From Nocardioides pinisoli (GTDB lineage Bacteria > Actinomycetota > Actinomycetes > Propionibacteriales > Nocardioidaceae), in the NCBI RefSeq assembly GCF_024199985.1, contig NZ_JANARS010000003.1:426471-490470 (forward strand): a DNA stretch of 64,000 nucleotides, read 5' to 3'. Under the pieces are notes generated by a model that did no database searches, was not told the DNA's origin, and worked only from the letters and a program-made list of their open reading frames with translations. The position numbers and the translations under genes were made by a program. Positions within the stretch are counted from its first letter, which is position 1; the number at the start of each line of letters is the position of its first letter. Below, in pieces: positions 1 through 7,188 of the stretch.

Positions 1-45
1 ATCGGCTGGCCCGTCTTCGCCGTGACCGACCTGGGCGAGAGCTGA
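1..45 (+). CDS. C-terminal fragment of an unidentified gene
   Basis: The first 15 codons of the window read through to a TGA at 43-45 and end in GWPVFAVTDLGES. Codon use fits a real GC-rich frame. Only the extreme C-terminus is inside the window, so no family can be assigned. It could also be a chance open stretch. Confidence 0.3.
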   Translation: MGWPVFAVTDLGES

Positions 46-80
46 ACCGCGACTGATCACGTCGCCGGCAGCAGCTCCTG

Positions 81-716
81 TCAGTCGCCGAAGCGAGCTC
101 GTCCCTGGACGGCAGAGGTGCCCAGGTCACTCTTGGGCAGCCCGGTGCCGCCGCGCGCGGCCTCGATCCACGAGTCGGTGTCGCCGACCGCAGCGAAGTT
201 CGAGTTCAGGAGCACCATCAAGGTGGTGTGCAGCTGCTCGGCCGAGACGCTGCCGGCCTCGTTCTCGAGGTGGATCGCGCCGGACGCGTCGGACAGGATC
301 TCGGCCGCGATGCCGCGAGCCTCTGCGTCCACGGCGGTGGCGATGTCGCAGTTGTTGGTCATGTAACCCACGATCGTGATCGTGTCGACCTGCTTCTCCT
401 CCAGCCACTCGGCGACTCCCTGGCCGGTGAACGCGCTCCCGTAGACCTTCGACGCCCGCTTGAACTCGGGCTTCAGGCGACGCTCGATCTCCGGGTGGAG
501 CTCCCAGCTCGGGGAGTTGACGGCGAACACGGGCGCGCCCTCCGGGAGCTCGTGCTGCAGGACGACCACGGGCATGTCGAGCTCGTCGGCGACGTCGATG
601 GCTCGGGCGATGTTCTCGAGGGTCTTCTCGCGCGGCGGGAACTGCACCTGCAGGGTCCCGTCGAAGTACTCGTTCTGGACGTCGACGACGACGAGGGCGC
701 GGCGGATGGCGGTCAC
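81..716 (-). CDS. Isochorismatase-family cysteine hydrolase
   Basis: This 211-aa protein has the isochorismatase/nicotinamidase fold, a cytoplasmic alpha/beta hydrolase family that cleaves amides or enol ethers with a Cys nucleophile. The Asp-Lys-Cys triad is visible: D12 in VVVDVQNEYF, K90 in RASKVYGSAF, and C123 in YMTNNCDIATA. The start is the GTG at 716, because AAGGAG lies 5 nt upstream of it; a frame-compatible ATG 30 nt further out lacks such a site. The gene is divergent from a GlxA-type regulator with a 95-bp shared upstream region, the usual arrangement for a regulator controlling the neighbouring hydrolase. The exact substrate cannot be read from the sequence. Confidence 0.88.
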   Translation of the reverse strand: MTAIRRALVVVDVQNEYFDGTLQVQFPPREKTLENIARAIDVADELDMPVVVLQHELPEGAPVFAVNSPSWELHPEIERRLKPEFKRASKVYGSAFTGQGVAEWLEEKQVDTITIVGYMTNNCDIATAVDAEARGIAAEILSDASGAIHLENEAGSVSAEQLHTTLMVLLNSNFAAVGDTDSWIEAARGGTGLPKSDLGTSAVQGRARFGD

Positions 717-770
717 GGTGTCTCCTTGGTGTTGGTGAGCCTCCATCCTCGCCGTCTCGACCCGCTATTG

Positions 771-781
771 TGAGTGGCTCA
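771..781. promoter_or_regulatory. Candidate operator between divergent hydrolase and regulator
   Basis: TGAGTGGCTCA is a 4-3-4 perfect palindrome lying in the short divergent region between the hydrolase start (716) and the regulator start (812). Position makes it a plausible binding site for the neighbouring AraC-type regulator, but the repeat is short and may be chance. Confidence 0.25.
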
Positions 782-811
782 TATGTCGCCTTGCGATGGG
801 TTCAGGACAGA

Positions 812-1765
812 ATGAAGATCGCGATCCACGCCTTCGACGGCATCAGCCTGTTCCACCTGGCGGTGCCCACGACCGTCTTCTCCGAGGTGGCACGACTGGG
901 GCTCGATGCGCGGTGGGAGACCGTGGTGTGGAGCGCCGCTCCTCGTGTCACCACGGCCGAGGGCATGACCGTCGACGACCTCCGCGGGCCCGACGCCGCC
1001 CTCGGAGCCGACCTGCTCGTCTTCCCGTCGTGGCACGCAGACCTGCGTCCGGCCGAACCCGACGTGCAGACCGCGATCAGCCAGGCCGCTCACCGGGGCG
1101 CCCGGCTGGCAGGTCTGTGCCTGGGCGCTTTCCCGCTCGCCGAGTCAGGCCTGCTCGACGGACGCTCCGTCGTCACCCACTGGAACGCCGCCGAGCAGCT
1201 GTCGACGCAGTATCCGTCGGTCTCCGTGAACGCCGACGCGATCTACGTCGACCACGGGGACGTGCTGACGTCCGCCGGGACCGCGTCCTCGCTCGACGCC
1301 TGCCTCCACATCGTCAGGCGCGAGCTCGGCTCGGAGACTGCGGCGGAGCTGGCCCGGCACCTGGTCGTGGCCCCGCACCGGGACGGCGGGCAGGCCCAGT
1401 ACATCACCCGTCCGATGCCGGAATCCGGCGGAGTCGGGCACCTCGGAGAGACGATCGACTGGGCCCTGGCCAACCTCGACCGGCCGATCACGGTGGGCGC
1501 GATGGCGGCCCACGCCCAGATGAGCACGCGCAACTTCACACGCCGGTTCACCGAGGTCACCGGGTCGAGTCCTGCACGGTGGCTGCTGACCCGCCGCCTC
1601 GACGAGTCGCGCCGGCTCCTCGAACGCACCACCCTGTCGATCGACGCGACAGCACGCCGCTGCGGCTTCGGCAGCGTCGTGACGTTCCGACAGCGTTTCG
1701 TCGACGCCTACGGCACGACGCCGACGTCCTACCGCAGGCGATTCGCCTCCACCGAAGTGCCGTGA
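812..1765 (+). CDS. GlxA-family transcriptional regulator (DJ-1/PfpI domain + AraC HTH)
   Basis: A 317-aa regulator. Residues about 1-185 form a DJ-1/PfpI (class I glutamine amidotransferase-like) domain with the elbow Cys at C103 (LAGLCLGAFPLA). Residues about 205-315 form a double helix-turn-helix AraC domain, with the typical second-helix region CGFGSVVTFRQRF near the C-terminus. The family (GlxA/FtrA-like) senses a small molecule through the first domain and binds DNA through the second. The ATG at 812 was preferred over an upstream GTG because the PfpI fold begins at MKIAIHAFDG and an AGGACAG stretch precedes it. It probably controls the divergent hydrolase. Confidence 0.88.
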   Translation: MKIAIHAFDGISLFHLAVPTTVFSEVARLGLDARWETVVWSAAPRVTTAEGMTVDDLRGPDAALGADLLVFPSWHADLRPAEPDVQTAISQAAHRGARLAGLCLGAFPLAESGLLDGRSVVTHWNAAEQLSTQYPSVSVNADAIYVDHGDVLTSAGTASSLDACLHIVRRELGSETAAELARHLVVAPHRDGGQAQYITRPMPESGGVGHLGETIDWALANLDRPITVGAMAAHAQMSTRNFTRRFTEVTGSSPARWLLTRRLDESRRLLERTTLSIDATARRCGFGSVVTFRQRFVDAYGTTPTSYRRRFASTEVP

Positions 1766-1842
1766 CGCGATCGTCCTCGGACGCCTGACGCTCGCGTGCT
1801 CGAGCTGCCGTCGCCGACCGGAGGTCGACCCCCGACACAGAA

Positions 1843-1876
1843 GACTCCCCCAGGGTCTCGGGTCCCCGGGGGAGTC
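1843..1876 (-). terminator. Rho-independent terminator of tRNA-Thr
   Basis: GACTCCCCC (1843-1851) pairs perfectly with GGGGGAGTC (1868-1876). On the minus strand the hairpin directly follows the tRNA 3' end and is followed by TTCTGTGT, a weak T tract. It also lies downstream of the plus-strand regulator gene and may serve both. Confidence 0.8.
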
Positions 1877-1878
1877 GG

Positions 1879-1951
1879 AGCCGCCTGTCGGAATCGAACC
1901 GACGACCTAGTCATTACGAGTGACTCGCTCTACCGACTGAGCTAAGGCGGC
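1879..1951 (-). tRNA. tRNA-Thr (anticodon CGT)
   Basis: A 73-nt cloverleaf on the minus strand. The acceptor stem pairs GCCGCCT with AGGCGGC and the discriminator is T. The D arm is GCTC...GAGC. The anticodon stem AGTCA/TGACT encloses the loop CTCGTAA, giving anticodon CGT (codon ACG, Thr). The T arm is GTCGG-TTCGATT-CCGAC. CCA is not encoded. No intron and no neighbouring tRNA; no integrase gene lies beside it, so there is no sign that it is used as an attachment site. Confidence 0.97.
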
Positions 1952-1986
1952 GTGGTCTGCCGAGCGTGCTCGGTGGACCGCGGGCG

Positions 1987-2016
1987 AGTATACGGACGCG
2001 GTCGGGCCGGACTGAA
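1987..2016 (-). promoter_or_regulatory. Promoter of tRNA-Thr
   Basis: On the minus strand TATACT (1987-1992) is a near-consensus -10 box about 36 nt upstream of the tRNA. TTCAGT (2011-2016) is a possible -35 box with an 18-nt spacer. TAGGTT at 2033-2038 on the plus strand is a separate -10-like box serving osmC. Confidence 0.5.
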
Positions 2017-2074
2017 ATCACGGTCCACCGGCTAGGTTCGAGGCGACCGCACATCCCTCATCACAGGAGGCACG

Positions 2075-2518
2075 ATGCCCACTCGCTCCGCACGCACGGC
2101 ATGGAACGGCGGCCTGCAGGACGGCTCCGGACAGGTCGAGCTGACCAGCTCCGGCGTCGGCACCTACGACGTCAGCTTCCCCAAGCGCGCCGCCGAGGAC
2201 GCGGGCGGGACGACGAGCCCCGAGGAGCTCGTCGCGGCGGCCCACTCCTCCTGCTACGCCATGCAGCTGTCCAACCTCGTCGCCGAGGCCGGTGGCACCC
2301 CGCAGGCCCTCGAGGTGACGGCCGACGTGACGCTCGGCGAGGACAAGGAGGCGGGCGGGTTCAAGCTCACGGGCATCAAGCTCACCGTCCGTGGCGAGGT
2401 CGACGGGCTCGACGACGCCGGGTTCAAGGAGGCGGCCGAGAAGGCCAAGGTCGGCTGCCCGATCAGCAAGGCGCTCGCCGCCGTCGACATCACTCTCGAC
2501 GCCGCGCTCGAGGGCTGA
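2075..2518 (+). CDS. osmC: OsmC-family peroxiredoxin
   Basis: A 147-aa organic hydroperoxide reductase-type protein. The two redox cysteines are C60 in AAHSSCYAMQL and C128 in KVGCPISKAL, in the spacing of the OsmC family. The fold is a cytoplasmic dimer that detoxifies organic peroxides using thiols. The start is secure: AGGAGG lies 5 nt before the ATG. A -10-like TAGGTT lies at 2033-2038. It is monocistronic, followed by a shared terminator with the convergent downstream gene. OsmC rather than Ohr is chosen from the VAAAHSSCYAM context. Confidence 0.92.
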   Translation: MPTRSARTAWNGGLQDGSGQVELTSSGVGTYDVSFPKRAAEDAGGTTSPEELVAAAHSSCYAMQLSNLVAEAGGTPQALEVTADVTLGEDKEAGGFKLTGIKLTVRGEVDGLDDAGFKEAAEKAKVGCPISKALAAVDITLDAALEG

Positions 2519-2534
2519 GCCACCTCCTTCCCTC

Positions 2535-2568
2535 ATGCGGGCCCGCACGGATGCGTGCGGGTCCGTAT
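2535..2568. terminator. Bidirectional terminator between convergent genes
   Basis: A 14-bp stem (2535-2548 with 2555-2568, two G-T wobbles) around a 6-nt loop GGATGC lies between osmC on the plus strand and the small gene on the minus strand. No T tract follows, which is common in GC-rich actinobacteria. Confidence 0.65.
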
Positions 2569-2574
2569 GAAGGA

Positions 2575-2760
2575 TCAGGCGCCCGGCCCGGTGACCGCAG
2601 GGGCCAGCGCCTCGCGCCGCAGCTCGGCCAGCCGCTCACGCAGGTCGGGGTCGCGCATCACCTCGGCCACGGTCGGGCAGTCCTGCGGTCCCGTGGCGCC
2701 CGGGACGCACAAGGTGCAGGAGTCGCCGGGGCGCAGCGGACAGCGGGCGTCGACGACCAT
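2575..2760 (-). CDS. Small four-cysteine conserved protein (DUF6767-like)
   Basis: A 61-aa protein starting MVVDARCPLRPG. It has four cysteines in the pattern C-x7-C-x2-C-x9-C (C7, C15, C18, C28), followed by a charged helical tail (DPDLRERLAELRRE). The pattern suggests a small metal-binding knuckle. It resembles a small actinobacterial family I recall as DUF6767. No function is known. It is convergent with osmC and lies upstream of nothing obvious, so context gives little help. Confidence 0.65.
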   Translation of the reverse strand: MVVDARCPLRPGDSCTLCVPGATGPQDCPTVAEVMRDPDLRERLAELRREALAPAVTGPGA

Positions 2761-2825
2761 GGGCCCACGGTAGGCAGCACCCGCAGCTCAGCGTAGGGAC
2801 GAAGGTCCCGACCAGCGCCTGAGGC

Positions 2826-4382
2826 TCAGCAGATCGTGCCGTCGGCGGGGACGTCGCCGTCGAGGAGGTAGTCCTCGACGAGGGTGTCGATGCACTCGTT
2901 GCCGGCGTTGTAGGCCGTATGGCCGTCGCCGTCGCGCTCGACGAGCACACCGGAGTCGAGCTGGGCCGACAGGGCCTGTGCCCACTCGAGCGGCGTCGCG
3001 GGGTCGCGGCTGGTGCCGAGCACGACGATCGGGGCCGCCCCTTCGCCCCTGATCGTCAACGGCTCCTCGCTCGACGTGACCTCGACGCCCAGGCAGGCGG
3101 TCATCCCCCAGGCGAAGACCCGGCCGAAGGTCGGCGACGCCTCCTCGAACTCGGGGTAGAGCGACGGCACCTCGTCGAACGGCACGGACGACGGGTCGTC
3201 GAGGCAGTTGATCGAGTAGTTGGCCTCCACCGAGTTGTCGGCGTAGCTGCCGTCGGGGTTGCGCGAGGCGTAGGCGTCGGCGAGCGACATCAGCGCCGAG
3301 CCCTTGCCGTCGAGCGCGGAGGCGAGCGCCGTGCTCAGCAGGAACCAGTAGTCGCGGTTGTAGAGCGGCGTGATGACGCCGTAGAACGCGTTGCCGATCG
3401 TCAGCTCCCGCTCACCCGCGGGCAGCGGCTCCTCCTCGATCGACTCCAGCAGCCCCGTGATGGTGGCCATGCCCTCGTCGACGGTGTCGCCGAGGAAGCA
3501 GTTGTCGGTCGAGTCGAGGCAGTTCTGCACGTAGGCCCGCAGCGCCGTCTCGAAGCCCGCCGCCTGCTCCAGGGCCAGCGACCGGTTGTCGAGGGACACG
3601 TCGACCGCGCCGTCGAGGACGAACCGGCCGACCTTCTCCGGGAAGAGCTCGGCGTAGGTCGCGCCGAGCTCGGTGCCGTAGGACGCGCCGAAGTAGCTCA
3701 GCGTCTCCTCCCCCAGCGCAGCCCGCAGCACGTCCATGTCGCGAGCGGCCTCGATGGTGGTGACGTGGCCGACGACCGGCCCGGACCCGGCCACGCAGCC
3801 CGGACCGAAGGACAGCACCGAGTCCTCGAAGTAGTCGACCTCCAACGGGGTGTCGGGCGAGGGGTCCTCGGCGAGGTAGGTGTCGAGCTCGGCGTCGGTG
3901 AGACAGTCGACCGGTGCCGAGGCACCGACACCGCGGGGGTCGAAGCCGACGATGTCGAAGCCGTCCAGCAGCGGCTCGCGGAAGACCTGCGCACCCGCGG
4001 CGGCGTACGTCGTACCGCGGGCGCCGGGGCCACCCGGGTTGACCACCAGGGAGCCGACGCGCGCCCCCTTGGCCGGGACCCGGAGCAGCGCCAGGTCGAT
4101 CGTCTCCCCCTGCGGGTCGGCGTAGTCGACCGGGACGGTGAGGAAGCCGCAGTCGTGGTCGTCGTCGCTCTCGCAGGGCTGCCAGTCGATGCGCTGGGAG
4201 TAGAGCTCCTCGAGCTCCGGGGACGGCGCCTCGGTGACCGTCGCCGGCGGCGGGGTCGTCGGTGAGGGCGTCGGCCGAGCGGCCGGCGAGTCGGGCGTGG
4301 CGCCCTGGATGGCGAGGCCGACCGCCACGAACGCGGTGAGCGCCAGTGCGAGCACGGCGACCAGCGCGACAGCCTTCTTCAT
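2826..4382 (-). CDS. Secreted/anchored S33 alpha/beta-hydrolase, tripeptidyl aminopeptidase-like
   Basis: A 518-aa protein. The N-terminus MKKAVALVAV... gives one hydrophobic signal or anchor segment (about 4-25), followed by a Pro/Thr-rich linker (30-55). The catalytic domain has the oxyanion motif VNPGGPG (114-120) and the nucleophile S234 in FGASYGTELG. The C-terminal TAP-like domain carries the Asp (GTSRDPATPLEWA) and His (DGDGHTAYN). This matches Streptomyces SlpD/E- and TAP-like exported peptidases that release N-terminal peptides. The start ATG at 4382 overlaps the holB stop as ATGA and has GGAGG upstream. It is therefore the last gene of the tmk-holB operon. Confidence 0.9.
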   Translation of the reverse strand: MKKAVALVAVLALALTAFVAVGLAIQGATPDSPAARPTPSPTTPPPATVTEAPSPELEELYSQRIDWQPCESDDDHDCGFLTVPVDYADPQGETIDLALLRVPAKGARVGSLVVNPGGPGARGTTYAAAGAQVFREPLLDGFDIVGFDPRGVGASAPVDCLTDAELDTYLAEDPSPDTPLEVDYFEDSVLSFGPGCVAGSGPVVGHVTTIEAARDMDVLRAALGEETLSYFGASYGTELGATYAELFPEKVGRFVLDGAVDVSLDNRSLALEQAAGFETALRAYVQNCLDSTDNCFLGDTVDEGMATITGLLESIEEEPLPAGERELTIGNAFYGVITPLYNRDYWFLLSTALASALDGKGSALMSLADAYASRNPDGSYADNSVEANYSINCLDDPSSVPFDEVPSLYPEFEEASPTFGRVFAWGMTACLGVEVTSSEEPLTIRGEGAAPIVVLGTSRDPATPLEWAQALSAQLDSGVLVERDGDGHTAYNAGNECIDTLVEDYLLDGDVPADGTIC

Positions 4383-5554
4383 CCACGACCTCCGGGCAGC
4401 CGCAGCGCGACCGTCATCGACTCCAGCGCGAGCTGCGGTGGCACGTTGAACTCCAGCATCTGCTCGCGGGCGGTGAAGATCGCGTCGATCATCCGCAGCA
4501 GCTCCTCGGGCGAGGCGGCCCGGGCGACGACGGCGACGTCGCCGCGCAGCTCCTCGTTGACGAGGAGGCCTGGGGCGCCGACCGACAGGGCGATCGCGTC
4601 GCGGTAGACCGAGACGAGGTCCATCAGCGCACGGTCGATGACGTCGAGCACGCGCCGCTTGGCCTTCTGCTTCTGCAGCTTCTCCAACCCGGCGAGGGCG
4701 GCGCGGTAGGAACGGCTCGTGGTGTCCTTGCGCTCGCTGCCGAAGATCGCCTGCAGCTCCTGCAGCTCGCGCCGCTCGGCGTCGGCGGTGATCGCCTCGG
4801 TCTCCTCCTTGGCGAGCTCGGCGAGGTTGGTCGCGGCCGTCATGCAGGACCCCAGCGACGTCAGGCGGGCCGGGATGCTGATCACCTCGCGCCGGCGCGT
4901 GCGGGTCTCCTCGTCGAGGGCCAGGGCGCGGGCGCGCCCGATGTGCCCCTGGCTGGCGCGCGCGGCGAAGCCGGCCATGGTCTCGGAGATGCCGTCGTTG
5001 GCGGTCAGGAAGGCCGCGACGTCGCGGGTGCCGGGCGTGGCCAGCGTCAGGGTGCGACACCGCGAGCGGATCGTCGGCAGCACGTCGCGGACCGTCGGGG
5101 CGCACAGCAGCCACAGCGTCTTGGGGGTCGGCTCCTCGATCGCCTTGAGGAGCGCGTTGCCGGTGCGGGGGTTCTCCGGGGTGCCGAGCCGGTCGGCGTC
5201 CTCGATCACCACGATCTGCCAGCGCCCGATCGAGGGGAACTTCGCCGCCGACTGCACGAGGTCGCGCATGTCGTCGACGTAGAGGACGGAGGTCTCCGAC
5301 TTCACCCACGTGATGTCGGGGTGGTTGCCCTTCATCCCCAGCCGGCACGCCTCGCACTCGCCGCAGCCCGTACGGCGCTCGCACTGCAGCGCCGCGGCGA
5401 AGGCGCGCGCGACGTTGGACCGGCCCGAGCCGGGCGGCCCGGTGAACAGCCAGGCGTGGGTCATCCCCTGACCGGCGGCCGCGTGCTGGAGCACCTCGAT
5501 GGTGGGACGCTGTCCGACGAGGTCGTCCCAGACGGTGCGGGTCGTGGTCGTCAT
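4379..5554 (-). CDS. holB: DNA polymerase III subunit delta'
   Basis: A 391-aa clamp-loader subunit. The N-terminal RecA-like domain begins with DDLVGQRPTIEVL. Its P-loop is degenerate (GPPGSGRSN, 39-47, Arg in place of the Walker Lys), as in ATP-inactive delta' subunits. The zinc module cysteines are C58, C64, C67 and C70. The sensor stretch PTIRSRCRTL follows. It acts with DnaX and HolA to load the beta clamp. Its ATG overlaps the tmk TGA and its TGA overlaps the peptidase ATG (ATGA in both cases), indicating translational coupling in a three-gene operon. Confidence 0.95.
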   Translation of the reverse strand: MTTTTRTVWDDLVGQRPTIEVLQHAAAGQGMTHAWLFTGPPGSGRSNVARAFAAALQCERRTGCGECEACRLGMKGNHPDITWVKSETSVLYVDDMRDLVQSAAKFPSIGRWQIVVIEDADRLGTPENPRTGNALLKAIEEPTPKTLWLLCAPTVRDVLPTIRSRCRTLTLATPGTRDVAAFLTANDGISETMAGFAARASQGHIGRARALALDEETRTRRREVISIPARLTSLGSCMTAATNLAELAKEETEAITADAERRELQELQAIFGSERKDTTSRSYRAALAGLEKLQKQKAKRRVLDVIDRALMDLVSVYRDAIALSVGAPGLLVNEELRGDVAVVARAASPEELLRMIDAIFTAREQMLEFNVPPQLALESMTVALRLPGGRG

Positions 5555-6189
5555 CGGACCGCCAGCAGGGGCTCGACGCGCTCGCGGATGGTCGCGGCGA
5601 TCTCGTCGATCGGCGCGCGCGCATCGAGCACGACGTAGTGGTCGGGGTCGGCGGCGGCGAGGCCGAGGAAGCCCTGCCGCACCCGCTGGTGGAAGTCCAG
5701 CGACTGCCCCTCGATCCGGTCGCGGCCGGTGAACCGGTCGAGCCCTGCCTGCGGCTCCAGGTCGAGGACGACGGTCAGGTGCGGGCGCAGGTCGCCGGTG
5801 GCCCACCGTGCGACGGCCTCGACCTCGGCGACGTCGAGCGTGCGGCCCGCTCCCTGGTAGGCCAGGGTGGAGTCGACGTAGCGGTCGGTGATCACGACCT
5901 CGCCGCGGGCGAGCGCGGGAAGCACGACGTGGTCGACGTGCTCGGCCTTGTCGGCGGCGTAGAGCAGCGCCTCGGTGCGGTCGGACAGGTCGCCGGTCGC
6001 CGGGTCGAGCACGATGCGCCGCAGCTCCTTGCCGACCGAGGTGTCACCGGGCTCGAAGGTGAGCAGGACGGCCTCTCCGCGCTCGACGAGCCAGTCGCGC
6101 AGCAGACGCGACTGGGTGGACTTGCCGGCGCCCTCGCCGCCCTCGAAGCACACGAAGAGCCCGGTCTCCGAGAACACGCCTGCGCTCAT
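5551..6189 (-). CDS. tmk: Thymidylate kinase
   Basis: A 212-aa kinase phosphorylating dTMP to dTDP for DNA synthesis. The P-loop is FEGGEGAGKST (15-25). The dTMP-binding DR[YH] motif is in ITDRYVDSTLAYQGAGR. The lid region contains GRDRIEGQSLDFHQRV. The start ATG at 6189 has only a weak purine-rich upstream stretch (GGGGACC), so the first residues are less certain. It is the first gene of the tmk-holB-peptidase operon, with a 226-bp divergent region upstream. Confidence 0.95.
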   Translation of the reverse strand: MSAGVFSETGLFVCFEGGEGAGKSTQSRLLRDWLVERGEAVLLTFEPGDTSVGKELRRIVLDPATGDLSDRTEALLYAADKAEHVDHVVLPALARGEVVITDRYVDSTLAYQGAGRTLDVAEVEAVARWATGDLRPHLTVVLDLEPQAGLDRFTGRDRIEGQSLDFHQRVRQGFLGLAAADPDHYVVLDARAPIDEIAATIRERVEPLLAVR

Positions 6190-6415
6190 CCGGGGTCCCC
6201 GCGGTGTCGTCCGGGGGAGCGCAGCGGAGGAGGAGAACTCCGTGGGGTGGTGTCCACGTGGCACACCCTACGGGCGGGGTGGGACACGCATCCGGGGGAC
6301 GGTCGGACGGACCCAACGCCGACCGCGGCGCCAGCGTCAGGCGTACGCCGCCTCCGAACCGGTGCGTTCGGTCCGCTCGACGGCCTAGGATCCTGCTCAG
6401 CCGGAGGGGGACAGC

Positions 6416-7126
6416 GTGACGACGAAGCTGGTGGTGCCGCCCGAGCCCGCGCGCCTCGCGACGCAGCCACCCGCCCGCCTGGACTGCATCGTCGCCTGGG
6501 TGCTCCTCGCCGGTGTCCTCGTGATGTACGCCGCCGCCGCCGTGGTCGGCGAGCGTGAGACCGACCTCCCGCACCTGCGGGCGGCCATCGCGTCGGGCGA
6601 GGTCACCGAGGTCCGGCTGTCGGAGGGCCTGGACGACGGCTCCCGCGGCTACATCGGCGTGAAGGTCGCGTGGGAGCAGCACGGTGTCTCCTACTCGACG
6701 ACCGTCACCCAGGCCTCCGGCGAGCGCCAGGCGCGCCAGGCTCGGCGCGGAAACGCGTCGACCCCCGTCGCGGTGGGTGATGTCGCGGACTTCCTCACCG
6801 CCGACGGGCAGGTGCGAGTGGCCGGCACGACCCAGCGTCCCTTCGGGACCTCGACCGAGGTGCTGGGGTTCACCGTCCCGGGCGAGTTCTTCGTCGCGCA
6901 GCTCGTCATCACCTGCGCGACCCTGCTGTTGATCGGCGCCCGCGAGCCGTGGCGAGCCACGCGTTGGGCTTGGGCATGGCTCGTCCTCCTGACGCCGGTC
7001 GGCGTCCCGGGCTTCCTGCTGCTGGGCGGCATGACCGGTCTCCTCCGACCGGAGTCGCCGCAGCGACGGTTGACCGCCGGGTGGGCGTTGCTCCTCGCGC
7101 TGCTGGTCTTCGCGCCGGGGGCCTGA
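6416..7126 (+). CDS. Four-TM membrane protein of unknown function
   Basis: A 236-aa protein with one TM helix near residues 27-47, a soluble extracytoplasmic-type segment of about 110 residues, and three hydrophobic segments in the C-terminal third (around FFVAQLVITCATLLLIGA, WLVLLTPVGVPGFLLLGG and WALLLALLVFA). I recognise no family. The start is the GTG at 6416 with GGAGGGGG upstream, and a -10-like TAGGAT lies at 6386-6391. It stands between divergent tmk and convergent topA. Confidence 0.8.
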   Translation: MTTKLVVPPEPARLATQPPARLDCIVAWVLLAGVLVMYAAAAVVGERETDLPHLRAAIASGEVTEVRLSEGLDDGSRGYIGVKVAWEQHGVSYSTTVTQASGERQARQARRGNASTPVAVGDVADFLTADGQVRVAGTTQRPFGTSTEVLGFTVPGEFFVAQLVITCATLLLIGAREPWRATRWAWAWLVLLTPVGVPGFLLLGGMTGLLRPESPQRRLTAGWALLLALLVFAPGA

Positions 7127-7188
7127 CCGCGGGGTCTCGTGACAGGCGCCAGGGCGGCTTCCTCGACCAGCGCGCCGCCAGCGGTGCG

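Noticed and set aside
1879..1951. tRNA-Thr as integration site of a mobile element
   Set aside because: No integrase, no repeated tRNA 3' end and no shift in composition were seen on either side.
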